Shown: positions 42,801 through 51,001, numbered from the stretch's first letter. The stretch: 64,000 bases of DNA from JBFMFR01 sp040752025 (GCA_040752025.1 JBFMFR010000015.1:1-64000), one strand, 5' to 3'. The notes: generated from the letters alone by a model not told the origin. Program-made: numbers and translations.

Positions 42801-43793
42801 GCGGAAACGTTGAATGGAAATACTAATGGAGATGGGGATGAGCAACAGGGCAAGGGTGCTAATTGGCAGTGTGATCAGCTCGTACTGCAGGTGCGAGTAG
42901 GTCGAGCTGTTCATGGCAACGGCCACATAGGGCGGCACCAGGCGGGCCCAAAAGTAAATGGTTACGGCGGCAGTCAGACCGAGAACGGCCCACTTGGTCT
43001 GGCGACGTTGGAGGGGCGTGGAGGCGCGCAGATAGCGGTAAATTTGTGCAAAGATTCCGCTGCCGAACCACAGGCAGAGCACAACCACCAGACTGTAGAC
43101 GCGCACACTTTGGGTAATCCGTCCTAATGTGCTGGTGTCGGAAACCAGCATGCGCATGATAAACTTGGCGGTGGGGGTGAGCGAAACAACATCGGCGTTT
43201 GAACCGGAAAGGAATGCCCAGGCGAGCAACCAAAAGCCCCATAGATAGGCCAACGGGCGCGTCCAGCGAGGGACAAAGTTTCCGGTAGGGAACAGGTAGA
43301 AGACCAAGAGGATGGAGCCCAGGCCGATGATTTGCAAAACTGTAATGGGAAGCGACCAGACTGGTGAGTAGATTCTCAGCGAGTTCAGTGGGGAGGAGTC
43401 GCCTTCGATGGATGTGATGGTGACGCCAAACGTGATCAGGGCCAGGGCGACGAAGATCGTCATCCAATCGTTCGATTTGTGTTTGAAGATGGCGACCGCG
43501 GTCAGTGAAAAGCCCAACACGAGGATCGAATCCAGGATGATTTCGTAAGCGATGTAGAAACTGACTGGCAGGTTGTGCTGCATGAGGGCAATGCGCAGTG
43601 AGATCGACATGCTGCTGCCAAGGTGGATGATGTGGTAGGGGATGGAAAGCGCAAACAGGCCCAGGCTGATAACCGCCAGTACAATCCAGCCCACACGCAC
43701 GATGTGCAAGGTCGCGCCTTGTAACGGTTTGCGTTCGGGGGTGGCCAGAGCGGGCTGGTCTTCCTGTGCGGTTGGAACAGAATTCATTGGCAT
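39828..43793 (-). CDS. Multi-domain membrane sensor: multi-TM, GAF, beta domain, P-loop ATPase
   Basis: A very large protein (1321 aa). Residues 30-400 hold about nine or ten TM helices like 7TM sensor histidine kinases. A GAF-like domain follows (about 425-562), then a long helical region with no His-kinase motifs, then a CARDB/Ig-like beta domain (about 820-918). The C-terminal ATPase opens NPYVVGTPLQTGSPLFFGRE, with Walker A GQRRTGKTS (969-977) and Walker B IMFDEFEEL around D1066. So the input half of a histidine kinase is joined to a STAND-like ATPase in place of a kinase. A second ATG six bases downstream is better spaced from AGGA. It lies 34 bp upstream of the ATPase-kinase gene. Confidence 0.8.
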   Translation of the reverse strand: MPMNSVPTAQEDQPALATPERKPLQGATLHIVRVGWIVLAVISLGLFALSIPYHIIHLGSSMSISLRIALMQHNLPVSFYIAYEIILDSILVLGFSLTAVAIFKHKSNDWMTIFVALALITFGVTITSIEGDSSPLNSLRIYSPVWSLPITVLQIIGLGSILLVFYLFPTGNFVPRWTRPLAYLWGFWLLAWAFLSGSNADVVSLTPTAKFIMRMLVSDTSTLGRITQSVRVYSLVVVLCLWFGSGIFAQIYRYLRASTPLQRRQTKWAVLGLTAAVTIYFWARLVPPYVAVAMNSSTYSHLQYELITLPISTLALLLIPISISISIQRFRLWDVDFLINRTLVYGILTAVIGLGYLIDVIALQFIFTKLTGNQSTIFITISTLVIFVLFQPLYRWIQGVVDRRFFRATVNFRQAFTGFAREVRTIIDLDELLLTLVDRTTELLAIEYGAVFLQGDDRLFSLSKSRNLPREQLAQWQPDKEQLERLQSGLVVSQPKDTDFPMLVPLIAPQPESQASKSALLGVLTLGPMCSGLHFSREDQALLLSLADQAGTAIYVARLIQKNQAEVQRRMAAEQHLEAYRSSPIGRAEALAQSIIGKPESALIEIHQLAQKASKEPECASLIGNLPKMLQSLNAGPIAMLAEGYNYLYDSQFTPELFLVGLRTLISALGTLAEQNDSLVIDQTLVIYQVCLDAYDANSTSQIMDTQGLGIDAWDETGVAYDPLPPAGFLSQLADSLRELRAVTDALYAYERVDNAQDKLAYLASAVNALRHVDHIARTELGSADRPIIENITQSWLSIVTNAMSELQTSARIVCQLLTRNTWQGDVISLVLSLRNMGRGVALHIRVTLAPAPEYTLVDETALVERLAPGEEAQVQLRVRPRLSLSGDHFRARFIIYYTDPRGPDQVENFADVVHLMVTGGEFQFIPNPYVVGTPLQTGSPLFFGREDVVKFIQANLSASHRNNLVLIGQRRTGKTSLLKQLPQRLSDDTLPVYLDGQTLGLDPGMPNFFLTLATEIAFALEDRAFEIKIPELNDFQASPSAVFEREFLVKVRHLIGERHLLIMFDEFEELETAVQRGNLESSIFGFLRHLIQHTPNLSVIFCGTHRLEQLAADYWNILFNISLYQHIAFLESEEALRLIQEPVASYGMRYDDLALDKIWRVTAGHPYFLQLLCHSLVNHHNKTQRNYVTIADVNAALDEILASGEAHFVYLWTEASSSERLVLTALSRVIPLTGQTTSAQLIDFFEERGITIERQAIQAALHQLMLRDILQSGLEHETPGDQAAHGDLYRWKLGLLGLWVEKYKSLSRVVDEASAQSARP

Positions 43794-43865
43794 TATCCTA
43801 CGCGATAAGAATGGCTGTCTAATTATATACGCATTGGGAAATAAAAGGTTGGATTTCAGCCGAAA

Positions 43866-43891
43866 TAAAAAGCCCTCCGGTTCCGGAGGGC
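43866..43891 (-). terminator. Intrinsic terminator of the coiled-coil protein gene
   Basis: A perfect 9-bp stem (GCCCTCCGG, two-base loop) followed on the minus strand by TTTTTTATTT, 12 bp after the stop. Confidence 0.92.
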
Positions 43892-43903
43892 GGTTGGTCA
43901 GGG

Positions 43904-44368
43904 TTAGCCTTCGGAAGCTTTTTGAGCTGAATTTTGTAGAGCGCGGATGCCGTTGCGTACCTGCGTGAGAGATCGATCCATTTCCATTTCCAGGCGAGTA
44001 AGGGTTTCGATTACGTAATTATCTGCATCGCGGCGAGTCTGCTCGGCCTCTACACGCGCCTGCGAGATGACCTGTTCGGCGCGCGCCTGGGCTGCCTGGA
44101 CGATGGCATCGCGCTCGACAAGCTGGTCGCTTTTTTCTCGTGCAATTGCCAGAGTGCGATTGGCTTCCTCTTGCGCCTGAGCGATGACGCGATCGCGCTG
44201 GGCCAAGATTTGCTGCGCTTTTTTGACTTCATCTGGGATGGCGACGCGCATTTGGTCGATAATATCCAGCATGCGATCTTCATCTACCATGACGTTATGG
44301 GTGAAGAAGAAAGGACGGCTTTGATTGAGGAGTTCTTCCAGCCGGTCAACAAGATGTAGGATATCCAT
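43904..44368 (-). CDS. Coiled-coil protein, DivIVA/AtpF-like
   Basis: A 154-aa soluble protein. After an N-terminal helix (MDILHLVDRLEELLNQ) comes a segment FFFTHNVMVDEDRMLDIIDQM, then a long coiled coil (about 48-140) rich in Ala, Gln, Glu and Arg (ILAQRDRVIAQAQEEANRTL). It resembles the coiled-coil part of DivIVA or the ATP synthase b subunit. No membrane anchor is seen, so a cell-pole or division scaffold like DivIVA/GpsB is the better guess. GGGAGG precedes the ATG. The gene is flanked by its own terminator and a possible promoter. Confidence 0.7.
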   Translation of the reverse strand: MDILHLVDRLEELLNQSRPFFFTHNVMVDEDRMLDIIDQMRVAIPDEVKKAQQILAQRDRVIAQAQEEANRTLAIAREKSDQLVERDAIVQAAQARAEQVISQARVEAEQTRRDADNYVIETLTRLEMEMDRSLTQVRNGIRALQNSAQKASEG

Positions 44369-44436
44369 AGATTCCCTCCCATCGCGGGCAGTGAAAAATA
44401 TCAGGCTTGCTCGGGATGCACATGCACTTTAGTACT

Positions 44437-44465
44437 AGGTTACACGCAAAATGCAATTTCGTCAA
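44437..44465 (-). promoter_or_regulatory. Promoter candidate for the coiled-coil protein gene
   Basis: On the minus strand TTGACG, 17 bp, TAACCT. The -10 is weak. Confidence 0.35.
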
Positions 44466-44526
44466 CGGTTACAGACAGATATACCCAGGTTTTTTATGAT
44501 AAGTTGCAAGGTATAGGCCAAACATC

Positions 44527-45051
44527 TCAATCTCTCAGGGATGTGGTAGGCACTACCTGCTGGCCTTCGCCCAATTCCTTAAAACGGGTGCGCAAGATTT
44601 GCTCGACATGGTGCGGCACCATGCTGCTGATATCACCTCCGAGAGAGGCGATCTCGCGCACTGTAGAAGAAGAGAGAAATGTATGCTCTTCAGCAGTGAT
44701 GAGAGCGACCATTTCGATGTTGGGCTTGAGGCGGTGGTTGGCAAGCGCCATGCGGAATTCGTATTCGAAATCGGAAAAGACGCGCAACCCACGAACGATC
44801 ACCTGAGCATCGATGGCCTGGCAAAACTCCACTGTCAGCCCACTGTAGCCCATCACACTGATTTTTGGCGTGTGATCGAACGATTTGCGAACCAGATCGA
44901 TGCGCGTTTCGGGCGATAGGAGCAAGCTCTTGAGCGGCTTGTCGTAAACAGCAATGATAATTTCATCGAACAGGCGTGCAGCGCGGCAGGCGATGTCGAT
45001 GTGTCCGAAGTGGATCGGGTCGAAAGTTCCAGGAAATACGGCACGTACCAT
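44527..45051 (-). CDS. coaD: Phosphopantetheine adenylyltransferase
   Basis: A 174-aa enzyme of coenzyme A synthesis, transferring AMP from ATP to 4'-phosphopantetheine. AVFPGTFDPIHFGHIDIACRA carries the nucleotidyltransferase T/HxGH motif. VIVRGLRVFSDFEYEFRMA and TFLSSSTVREIASLGGDISSMVP are CoaD-specific. Full length with a short extra C-terminal tail. It follows recG by 21 bp on the same strand, an operon position also seen in other phyla. Confidence 0.96.
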   Translation of the reverse strand: MVRAVFPGTFDPIHFGHIDIACRAARLFDEIIIAVYDKPLKSLLLSPETRIDLVRKSFDHTPKISVMGYSGLTVEFCQAIDAQVIVRGLRVFSDFEYEFRMALANHRLKPNIEMVALITAEEHTFLSSSTVREIASLGGDISSMVPHHVEQILRTRFKELGEGQQVVPTTSLRD

Positions 45052-45072
45052 GAGATCTTCGTGATCGCCTTT

Positions 45073-47586
45073 CTAACTAATGTCGCCCTTGCCGCCTCTC
45101 CATGAGCGCTTGAGGGTTTCGGCCAGGAGGGCATACTCGGGTTGAGAGAGTTCGGGATCCTGTTCGAAGAGCGCCTGGGCATGCTGGCGGGCTTTCTCGA
45201 TCAGGTGTACGTCGGTGATATTGGCAAGCTGCAGATCGGCGTAGCCCGACTGGCGCGTGCCCAGGAATTGACCGGGGCCGCGTTGTTCCAGGTCGCGCTC
45301 GGCGAGGATAAAACCATCGTTGGTTTCGGTCATGGCGCGCAGGCGGTCGTTCTCGGCCTGGTCTGGCGAGTCAGGGATGAGCAGGCAGTAGGCTTTGTCA
45401 GCGCCGCGGCCGACGCGACCGCGCAACTGGTGCAGCTGCGCCAGGCCAAAGCGATTGGCGCCTTCGATGAGCATGACCGTGGCGTTGGATACATCTACGC
45501 CAACTTCAACGACCGTTGTGGAAACCAGAATGTGGTAAGCGCCATCACGGAAGTCGGTCATTACCTGATCTTTTTCCTCGGGAGGCATGCGCCCGTGCAG
45601 CAGGCCAACCTTGAGTCTGGGGAAGATTTCACTTTGCAGGCGCTGCTGTTCTTCCACCGCGGCCAGGGTTTCGCTGTTTTCGCTTTCTTCGATCAGGGGA
45701 TAGATAATGAAAGCCTGGCGTCCAAGCTCCACTTGGTTGCGGATCAAAACGTAAGATCGTTCGCGTTCGCGAGGCATGAGCACATGTGTGCTGACCGGCA
45801 AACGGCCTGGGGGCATTTCATCAATTACAGACAGATCCAGGTCACCGTACACGGTCAGGGCCAGAGAGCGCGGGATCGGAGTGGCGGTCATTACCATCAG
45901 GTGTGGATTATCGCCTTTGGAGCGCAAGGTGGCGCGTTGTTCAACGCCAAAGCGATGTTGCTCATCTACTACGGCAAGCTGCAGGTTGGCAAATGAGACG
46001 GGGTCTTCAAGCAGGGCGTGCGTGCCGATGATCACTTTGATGGAACCATCGCTCAGGCCCGCGAGTATCTCACGCTTCTCAGCTTCTGGGGTGGCGCCGA
46101 TGAGCAGGCGGATTTGAGCAGGGTCGAGAGCGGGAGAAGCGGCCTGCGAACCGGTCTCGCTGGATGCATCTTGACCAGCCAGGAGTTTTTGCAGGTTGAT
46201 ATAATGCTGTTCTGCCAGAATACTGGTGGGGGCCATGAAGGCCGCCTGAGCCGCGTGAGAGGTGACGATGGCAATCGCCAGGGCAGCTACGGCGGTTTTC
46301 CCGGAGCCAACATCGCCCTGGATGAGACGATTCATGGGGAAGCCCGAGGCCAAATCCTGGCGTACATCTCTGAGGGTGTTCAACTGGGCATTGGTGAGGC
46401 TAAAGGGCAGGCGGTCTAGCTGGGCTTGCAGCCAATCATCTTCCACCGGATAGGGATGGGCGGTGCGCGCCTGCCAGGCGCGCTTTTGGCGGAGCGCACC
46501 TAGCTGGAGCAAAAAGATTTCATCGAAGGCCAGGCGATGGATCGCTCTTTCGAGATCGTCCCAAGAGTCGGGAAAGTGGATTTGCAGGAGCGCAGTGTAC
46601 AAAGGTACCAGCTCGGCGGATTGGCGCAGCGCCTGAGGCAGAGGATCCTGGACGCGTCCCGCCCAATAGGAAACTACCTGGTGCATTTGCTGGCGCAACC
46701 AGCGCTGGGTGATCTTGGCAGTCAGCGGGTAGACCGGGACGATACGGTTAGTGCTGAGCTGTTGTTGTTCCAGGGGCTCCCATTCGGGATTGCTCATCAC
46801 CAGGCGTCCCAAATACTGATCGGTTTTACCAGATAGAACGATCTGGTCGCCCGATTGTAAACTTTTGGCAATCCAGGGATTGAACCAGGTGACGCGCAGC
46901 GCGCCGCTGCCATCGCTGATGATCGCCTCGGTTAGCTTTAGCTGTCCGCCTTTCAAAGAACGCGTGGAAACGTTCTGAACAGTGCCTATGACGGTCACTT
47001 CTTCCCCATATTCCAGGCGGTTGATGGGTTTCATGCGCGTGTAGTCGTCATAACGACGAGGAAAATGGTAGAGCATGTCGCGCAGGGTACGGATGCCCAG
47101 GCGTTCCAGAGTCTGGGCATGGCGCGGGCCAATGCCATCCAATACGCTTACTGGCGCGTATAGCGCGGCTGGCTCGCCTGGCGAGCGCATTTCAACAGGA
47201 GCGGGGGAGGTGGGTTTGCGCCGGTGTAGAACCTCTTTCCTGGTAGAAGTTTCAGGGCCAGGCTGTTCGGGTAGATCCTCGGTTGGGGATTGGGGCGGGG
47301 GTTCCTGAAAATCAAATGCGAGGACGGGTAGATCGGAAAAGGAACGCTGCAGGCGCCGCCATAGGCCATCCAAGGCTTCTGCGCGTGATTTCGGCGTAAG
47401 GTGGGAATAGTCGCGGATGCGAGTGACTACAGCCTGGACAATTTCTTCGGGTAAGGCCTCAGCGCGGGCTTCGGCTTCCCAACGATCTAACATGCGTTCC
47501 AGTCCACCCATTACGGCGTGGTTGTCGTAACTGCGTTCGGCTTCAAGTTTGAAAAATTTATAGAGCTTATCTAGAGAAGGTTTCAT
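45073..47586 (-). CDS. recG: ATP-dependent DNA helicase RecG
   Basis: An 837-aa RecG that remodels stalled forks and branched DNA. Compared with the roughly 690-aa E. coli protein it has an extra N-terminal region of about 140 residues before the wedge domain (VLDGIGPRHAQTLERLGIRTLRDMLYHFPRRYDDY). The helicase core has GDVGSGKTAVAALAI (Walker A), VVDEQHRFGVEQR (motif II), MTATPIPRSLALT and the TRG-like LEQRGPGQFLGTRQSG. The start codon shares one base with the stop of the DegV gene (TAATG), so the two are coupled. Confidence 0.96.
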   Translation of the reverse strand: MKPSLDKLYKFFKLEAERSYDNHAVMGGLERMLDRWEAEARAEALPEEIVQAVVTRIRDYSHLTPKSRAEALDGLWRRLQRSFSDLPVLAFDFQEPPPQSPTEDLPEQPGPETSTRKEVLHRRKPTSPAPVEMRSPGEPAALYAPVSVLDGIGPRHAQTLERLGIRTLRDMLYHFPRRYDDYTRMKPINRLEYGEEVTVIGTVQNVSTRSLKGGQLKLTEAIISDGSGALRVTWFNPWIAKSLQSGDQIVLSGKTDQYLGRLVMSNPEWEPLEQQQLSTNRIVPVYPLTAKITQRWLRQQMHQVVSYWAGRVQDPLPQALRQSAELVPLYTALLQIHFPDSWDDLERAIHRLAFDEIFLLQLGALRQKRAWQARTAHPYPVEDDWLQAQLDRLPFSLTNAQLNTLRDVRQDLASGFPMNRLIQGDVGSGKTAVAALAIAIVTSHAAQAAFMAPTSILAEQHYINLQKLLAGQDASSETGSQAASPALDPAQIRLLIGATPEAEKREILAGLSDGSIKVIIGTHALLEDPVSFANLQLAVVDEQHRFGVEQRATLRSKGDNPHLMVMTATPIPRSLALTVYGDLDLSVIDEMPPGRLPVSTHVLMPRERERSYVLIRNQVELGRQAFIIYPLIEESENSETLAAVEEQQRLQSEIFPRLKVGLLHGRMPPEEKDQVMTDFRDGAYHILVSTTVVEVGVDVSNATVMLIEGANRFGLAQLHQLRGRVGRGADKAYCLLIPDSPDQAENDRLRAMTETNDGFILAERDLEQRGPGQFLGTRQSGYADLQLANITDVHLIEKARQHAQALFEQDPELSQPEYALLAETLKRSWRGGKGDIS

Positions 47587-48425
47587 TATATAACTGTTCT
47601 TGGTACGGCTGCAAAACCCAAGCCGTTTGGTCCAACGTGAGTGCCAATGATGGTGGTGACGTTGACAATCAATGGGGTCGTGGGCAGATCTGGGGCAAGA
47701 TCTGCCAGAAACTGGCGAGCGTCGGCTTCTGCATTGGTATGAAGGATCGCCAGGCGCTCGAGAGCGTTCAGGCTGAGCAAAAACTGCATCAGACGCTTTA
47801 CGCCGTTTTGGCGAGTGCGTGCTTCTCCTAAGCGGAGCACCTGCCCCTCACGCACTTCCAGGAAGGGTTTGACACGCAAGAGATTGCTGATTTGCGCGCG
47901 CGCCCAGGAGACGCGGCCACTGCGGCGCACGTATTCGAGGGTGTCCAGCATGGCGATGACGCGAATACGGCGGCGAACATCGTCGATCAAAGAGATGACT
48001 TTGTCGAAGGGCAGCCCGTGAGCAACTGCCTCGGCGGCTGCCAGCACCTGAAAGCCCAATCCCAGCGTGATCTGCTGGCTGTCGATCACCTGTACACGCT
48101 CTCCAAAGGCCTGCGCGGCGGCGCTGGCGGCGTTGTAAATGCCGCTGAGCAGACTGGCGGCGTGGATCGAGAGAATCCGATACGCGCCACCCTGGAGCAA
48201 TTCCTCGTAGAGCTGTTGGTATGTGCCGGTGGAGGCGGTGGCAGTGGTGGGAGGGTTTTTCATCCAAGGGAGGCGCTCGTAGAATTCCTGGCGCGAGATA
48301 TCTTTGTTGTCTTCGAGACTTTCCCCATCGATAATCAGCAGGTTGGGAACAACGTGGATATCGTAAGACTCGACCAAGCTGGTTGAAAGATCGGCTGTGC
48401 TATCGGTGACAATGGCTACTTTCAT
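47586..48425 (-). CDS. DegV family (FakB-like) fatty-acid-binding protein
   Basis: A 279-aa DegV protein. In Firmicutes DegV/FakB proteins present a fatty acid to the kinase FakA, giving acyl-phosphate for phospholipid synthesis. Signatures: VAIVTDSTADL at the N-terminus, TATASTGTYQQLYEEL (the T-S-x-P-S-x-G loop region), the lipid-pocket segment ILSIHAASLLSGIYNAA, and GPNGLGFAAV near the end. The FakA-like gene lies 49 bp upstream on the same strand, making a complete FakA-FakB pair. Confidence 0.93.
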   Translation of the reverse strand: MKVAIVTDSTADLSTSLVESYDIHVVPNLLIIDGESLEDNKDISRQEFYERLPWMKNPPTTATASTGTYQQLYEELLQGGAYRILSIHAASLLSGIYNAASAAAQAFGERVQVIDSQQITLGLGFQVLAAAEAVAHGLPFDKVISLIDDVRRRIRVIAMLDTLEYVRRSGRVSWARAQISNLLRVKPFLEVREGQVLRLGEARTRQNGVKRLMQFLLSLNALERLAILHTNAEADARQFLADLAPDLPTTPLIVNVTTIIGTHVGPNGLGFAAVPRTVI

Positions 48426-48474
48426 CTTGGCTAACCTGTTTGGCGATCAAGGCAATGCGGTGGGCAGGTGGATT

Positions 48475-50154
48475 TCATTCGATCGAGATAATGAAGTGGT
48501 AATGAGGCTGGCACCCTTCTTGAACTTCGATTTCCTGTTTGGGGTACAAAGCACGGACACGATCGGCAATCCGGAAAGCTTCTTTGCGGGAGATATCGGC
48601 GCCATAAAAGAGGGTAATCAGTTCGAAGTGATCGGCGTGGGCCTTTTTCAGCAGTTCAACGCAGGCTTCTTCCAGCGTCAGGGCGGAAATAACAATTTTG
48701 CCATTCAACAACCCAATCATCTGGCCTTCTTCAACTTGAACTCCATCAAGTTCAACGCTGCGAGTGGCGTAAGTGATCTCTCCGGTTTCGATTTCATCCA
48801 GGGAGTTGTTCATATCCTCAACCACCTCATCGAAATCGCCGTTTGGGATGAGACGCATGATGGCAGCCAATCCCTGGGGAACTGTACGGCTGGGGATCAC
48901 GGCAACCTGTTTGACAGTCAACTCAGCGGATGTCCTGGCGGCTAAGATGATGTTCTTGTTATTGGGTAGAATGATAATTTTGTCGGTGGGCAGGTTCTCA
49001 AAGGCGTGGATGATTTCCTGTGTGCTGGGGTTCATGGTTTGCCCCCCCTCAACGATGGCAGCTACGCCCAGGCTGGCAAAGACTCGGGAGATGCCTTCAC
49101 CTGGGGAGACGGCTACAACGGCAATTTGTCCGGGTTCTACCGGCATGAGAGCGGGCTTGCCGTCTTCACAAGCACCTTGATCTTGATCCATTTGGTCGAT
49201 GAGGTTCTCGATGGCCACCTTGGTGACTGTGCCGAGGGTACGGGTGTAATCGATGGGGGCATACAATTTTTCGGTGGGTACGTGGATGTGCAGGCGGTAA
49301 ATGCCCTCGCCTTCGCCAACCTGGATGGAAGTGCCCATTAACTCCAGCGAGCTATAAAAATCGATCAGGTCGAGTTGGTCATCGGGACGAAAGTCGACAA
49401 TGACTTCGAAATCCTGGCCTGGTTCGATCGAATCCCGGGCGTTCTCAAAAACCATGTCGGCCAGGGGGCGGACTATGCCCACAGCCGTATCCAGGGATTG
49501 GCCATTGATGTATCGCAACATCCCATCCAGGATGAAGAACAACCCTTTGCCGCCTGAGTCGACCACGCCAGCATCTTTGAGAACGGGCAGCAGTTCGGGT
49601 GTATGCTGGACAGAGATGTCTGCTGCGGATACAACCATCTCTAACATGGCGATTGGGTGGTTGGCAGTCTTCAGGGCGGCGTCAGCGGCGGCGGCGACAT
49701 CTTTTGCCACGGTCAGAATGGTGCCCTCTACCGGGCGCACAACGCCTTTATAGGCTGTGTCGCGGGCTTCGGCAAAAGCTTTTGCCAACAAAGGTAAATC
49801 GAGTTCCGGAATGTTATCGACGGCGCGGGCAAAACCACGCCACAACTGTGAAAGGATGACACCAGAATTCCCGCGAGCGCCCATCAACGCCCCGTGAGCA
49901 ACAGCGTGAGCCATTTTGCCGAAATTGCGCTCTGACGAAGTCGCAATTTCATCAAAGGCGGCTTGCATGGTAAGAACCATGTTCGTGCCCGTATCACCAT
50001 CGGGGACAGGGAAGACGTTGAGCGAATTGACAATTTGCTGGTTGGTTCGCAGCCAGGTCAGGCTGGCTTCTATCAGACGTTTGAGAGCCTGTCCATCGAT
50101 GGTTTTACTATACAGCACTTCAGGTCGCTGGGCTGGTTGGGGGTCTGACAACAT
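48475..50154 (-). CDS. fakA: FakA-like fatty acid kinase (DAK2 domain, YloV)
   Basis: A 559-aa DAK2/YloV protein that phosphorylates FakB-bound fatty acids. The N-terminal DhaL-type ATP-binding domain has NVFPVPDGDTGTNM (metal-binding Asp residues) and GARGNSGVILSQLWRG. A linker follows, then a C-terminal DegV-like domain (IILPNNKNIILAA, VIPSRTVPQGLAA). The start at MLSDPQP is chosen for AGGAG upstream; about 62 further in-frame codons overlap the Asp23 gene and do not resemble the family. It lies between Asp23 and DegV. Confidence 0.93.
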   Translation of the reverse strand: MLSDPQPAQRPEVLYSKTIDGQALKRLIEASLTWLRTNQQIVNSLNVFPVPDGDTGTNMVLTMQAAFDEIATSSERNFGKMAHAVAHGALMGARGNSGVILSQLWRGFARAVDNIPELDLPLLAKAFAEARDTAYKGVVRPVEGTILTVAKDVAAAADAALKTANHPIAMLEMVVSAADISVQHTPELLPVLKDAGVVDSGGKGLFFILDGMLRYINGQSLDTAVGIVRPLADMVFENARDSIEPGQDFEVIVDFRPDDQLDLIDFYSSLELMGTSIQVGEGEGIYRLHIHVPTEKLYAPIDYTRTLGTVTKVAIENLIDQMDQDQGACEDGKPALMPVEPGQIAVVAVSPGEGISRVFASLGVAAIVEGGQTMNPSTQEIIHAFENLPTDKIIILPNNKNIILAARTSAELTVKQVAVIPSRTVPQGLAAIMRLIPNGDFDEVVEDMNNSLDEIETGEITYATRSVELDGVQVEEGQMIGLLNGKIVISALTLEEACVELLKKAHADHFELITLFYGADISRKEAFRIADRVRALYPKQEIEVQEGCQPHYHFIISIE

Positions 50155-50197
50155 TAAGGGGACTCCTGACTCAAGATCGGGTAAATAACTGTATAGT

Positions 50198-50554
50198 TCA
50201 ATCCAGATTGCTGATACGCAAGCCGCGGATATGAACGTTGATTGCTTTGATCGGCATCCCCAATGCCTTTTCGACATGGTAGCGGACGGTGCTACTGACA
50301 CTGTCCGCCACGGATTTGATACGAGTGCCATACTCCACAATTATGTACAGGTCGATGTGGATATATTGGCCGTCGTAGCGAACTTCAATCCCATTGGTTG
50401 GGTCTTTTACGAGCACTTGAGTCAGATCGTCGACCAGATTCTTCGATGTCAGGCCAACAACGCCATACGATTCCAGCGCGGCGTGGTAAGCGATACAAGC
50501 TATGGCACGTGGTGAAACGTGGATGCTGCCAAGGGGGGTAGTTTCATCAGTCAT
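50198..50554 (-). CDS. Asp23/Gls24 family protein (YloU-like)
   Basis: A 118-aa Asp23-family protein: GSIHVSPRAIACIAYHAALESYGVVGL, VEVRY-like mid strands, IDLYIIVEYGTRIKSVADSVSS, and IKAINVHIRGLRI at the end. In Firmicutes YloU precedes the FakA homologue YloV and is linked to envelope or lipid homeostasis. It is first in the asp23-fakA-degV-recG-coaD operon and divergent from rpmB. Confidence 0.9.
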   Translation of the reverse strand: MTDETTPLGSIHVSPRAIACIAYHAALESYGVVGLTSKNLVDDLTQVLVKDPTNGIEVRYDGQYIHIDLYIIVEYGTRIKSVADSVSSTVRYHVEKALGMPIKAINVHIRGLRISNLD

Positions 50555-50577
50555 AGGCTTCCTCAGTAAGTTGGCTG

Positions 50578-50583
50578 ATTATA
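50578..50583 (-). promoter_or_regulatory. -10 element candidate for the asp23-fakA operon
   Basis: A TATAAT hexamer on the minus strand 24 bp upstream of the Asp23 start; the -35 is not clear. Confidence 0.45.
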
Positions 50584-50606
50584 CTGCAAAATTGTTGGAA
50601 AGTTGC

Positions 50607-50635
50607 TTGATAAGTCATGCGCTTTGTGGTAATAT
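50607..50635 (+). promoter_or_regulatory. rpmB promoter
   Basis: TTGATA, 17 bp, TAATAT on the plus strand, 73 bp upstream of rpmB. A second TATAAT occurs at 50643-50648 and may be an alternative -10. Confidence 0.6.
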
Positions 50636-50708
50636 TGTCCGGCTATAATCCGGGCTGAATAAATCCGGCAATTACGAACACCGATCGGATCGGAAAGGAA
50701 GTTTTGAG

Positions 50709-50891
50709 ATGGCGAAGTGTGCACACTGTGGTAAAAAGACGACTTTTGGTCGCAATCGTCCGTGGTCCAAGAAAGCTACGCCGCGGACCTTTCGCCCTAA
50801 CCTGCAGACCATCAGCGTGATGGAGGGCGATCGCAAGGTTCGAAAGGTCTTATGCGCGAAATGCATCCGCACTCTGGTAAAGACCAAGTAA
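50709..50891 (+). CDS. rpmB: 50S ribosomal protein L28
   Basis: A 60-aa L28. The zinc-ribbon form is kept: C4 and C7 (MAKCAHCGKK) and C49 and C52 (VLCAKCIR). RTFRPNLQTISVMEGDRKVRK is the family core. AAAGGAAG precedes the ATG. It has its own promoter and terminator and is transcribed away from the Asp23/FakA operon, an arrangement resembling the rpmB-yloU-yloV locus of Bacillus. Confidence 0.97.
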   Translation: MAKCAHCGKKTTFGRNRPWSKKATPRTFRPNLQTISVMEGDRKVRKVLCAKCIRTLVKTK

Positions 50892-50920
50892 GCAATCAAC
50901 GGTTGCAACTGGATTTATGG

Positions 50921-50950
50921 AAATCACGGCTCAGGCCGTGATTTCTGTTT
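50921..50950 (+). terminator. Intrinsic terminator of rpmB
   Basis: A perfect 10-bp stem (AAATCACGGC) with a four-base loop, then CTGTTT, 29 bp after the stop. The T run is short. Confidence 0.75.
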
Positions 50951-51001
50951 AAGTATACTTTGCAATCATAACCGCGCCCATAACGGTTGGCAAGGGTCGA
51001 T

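Noticed and set aside
36349..43793. Anti-phage defence island
   Set aside because: STAND-like ATPases and kinases occur in defence systems, but no nuclease, toxin, reverse transcriptase or mobile element is present here and the neighbours are housekeeping genes.
44481..44520. T-rich tract after coaD as terminator
   Set aside because: No stem precedes the T run on the minus strand.
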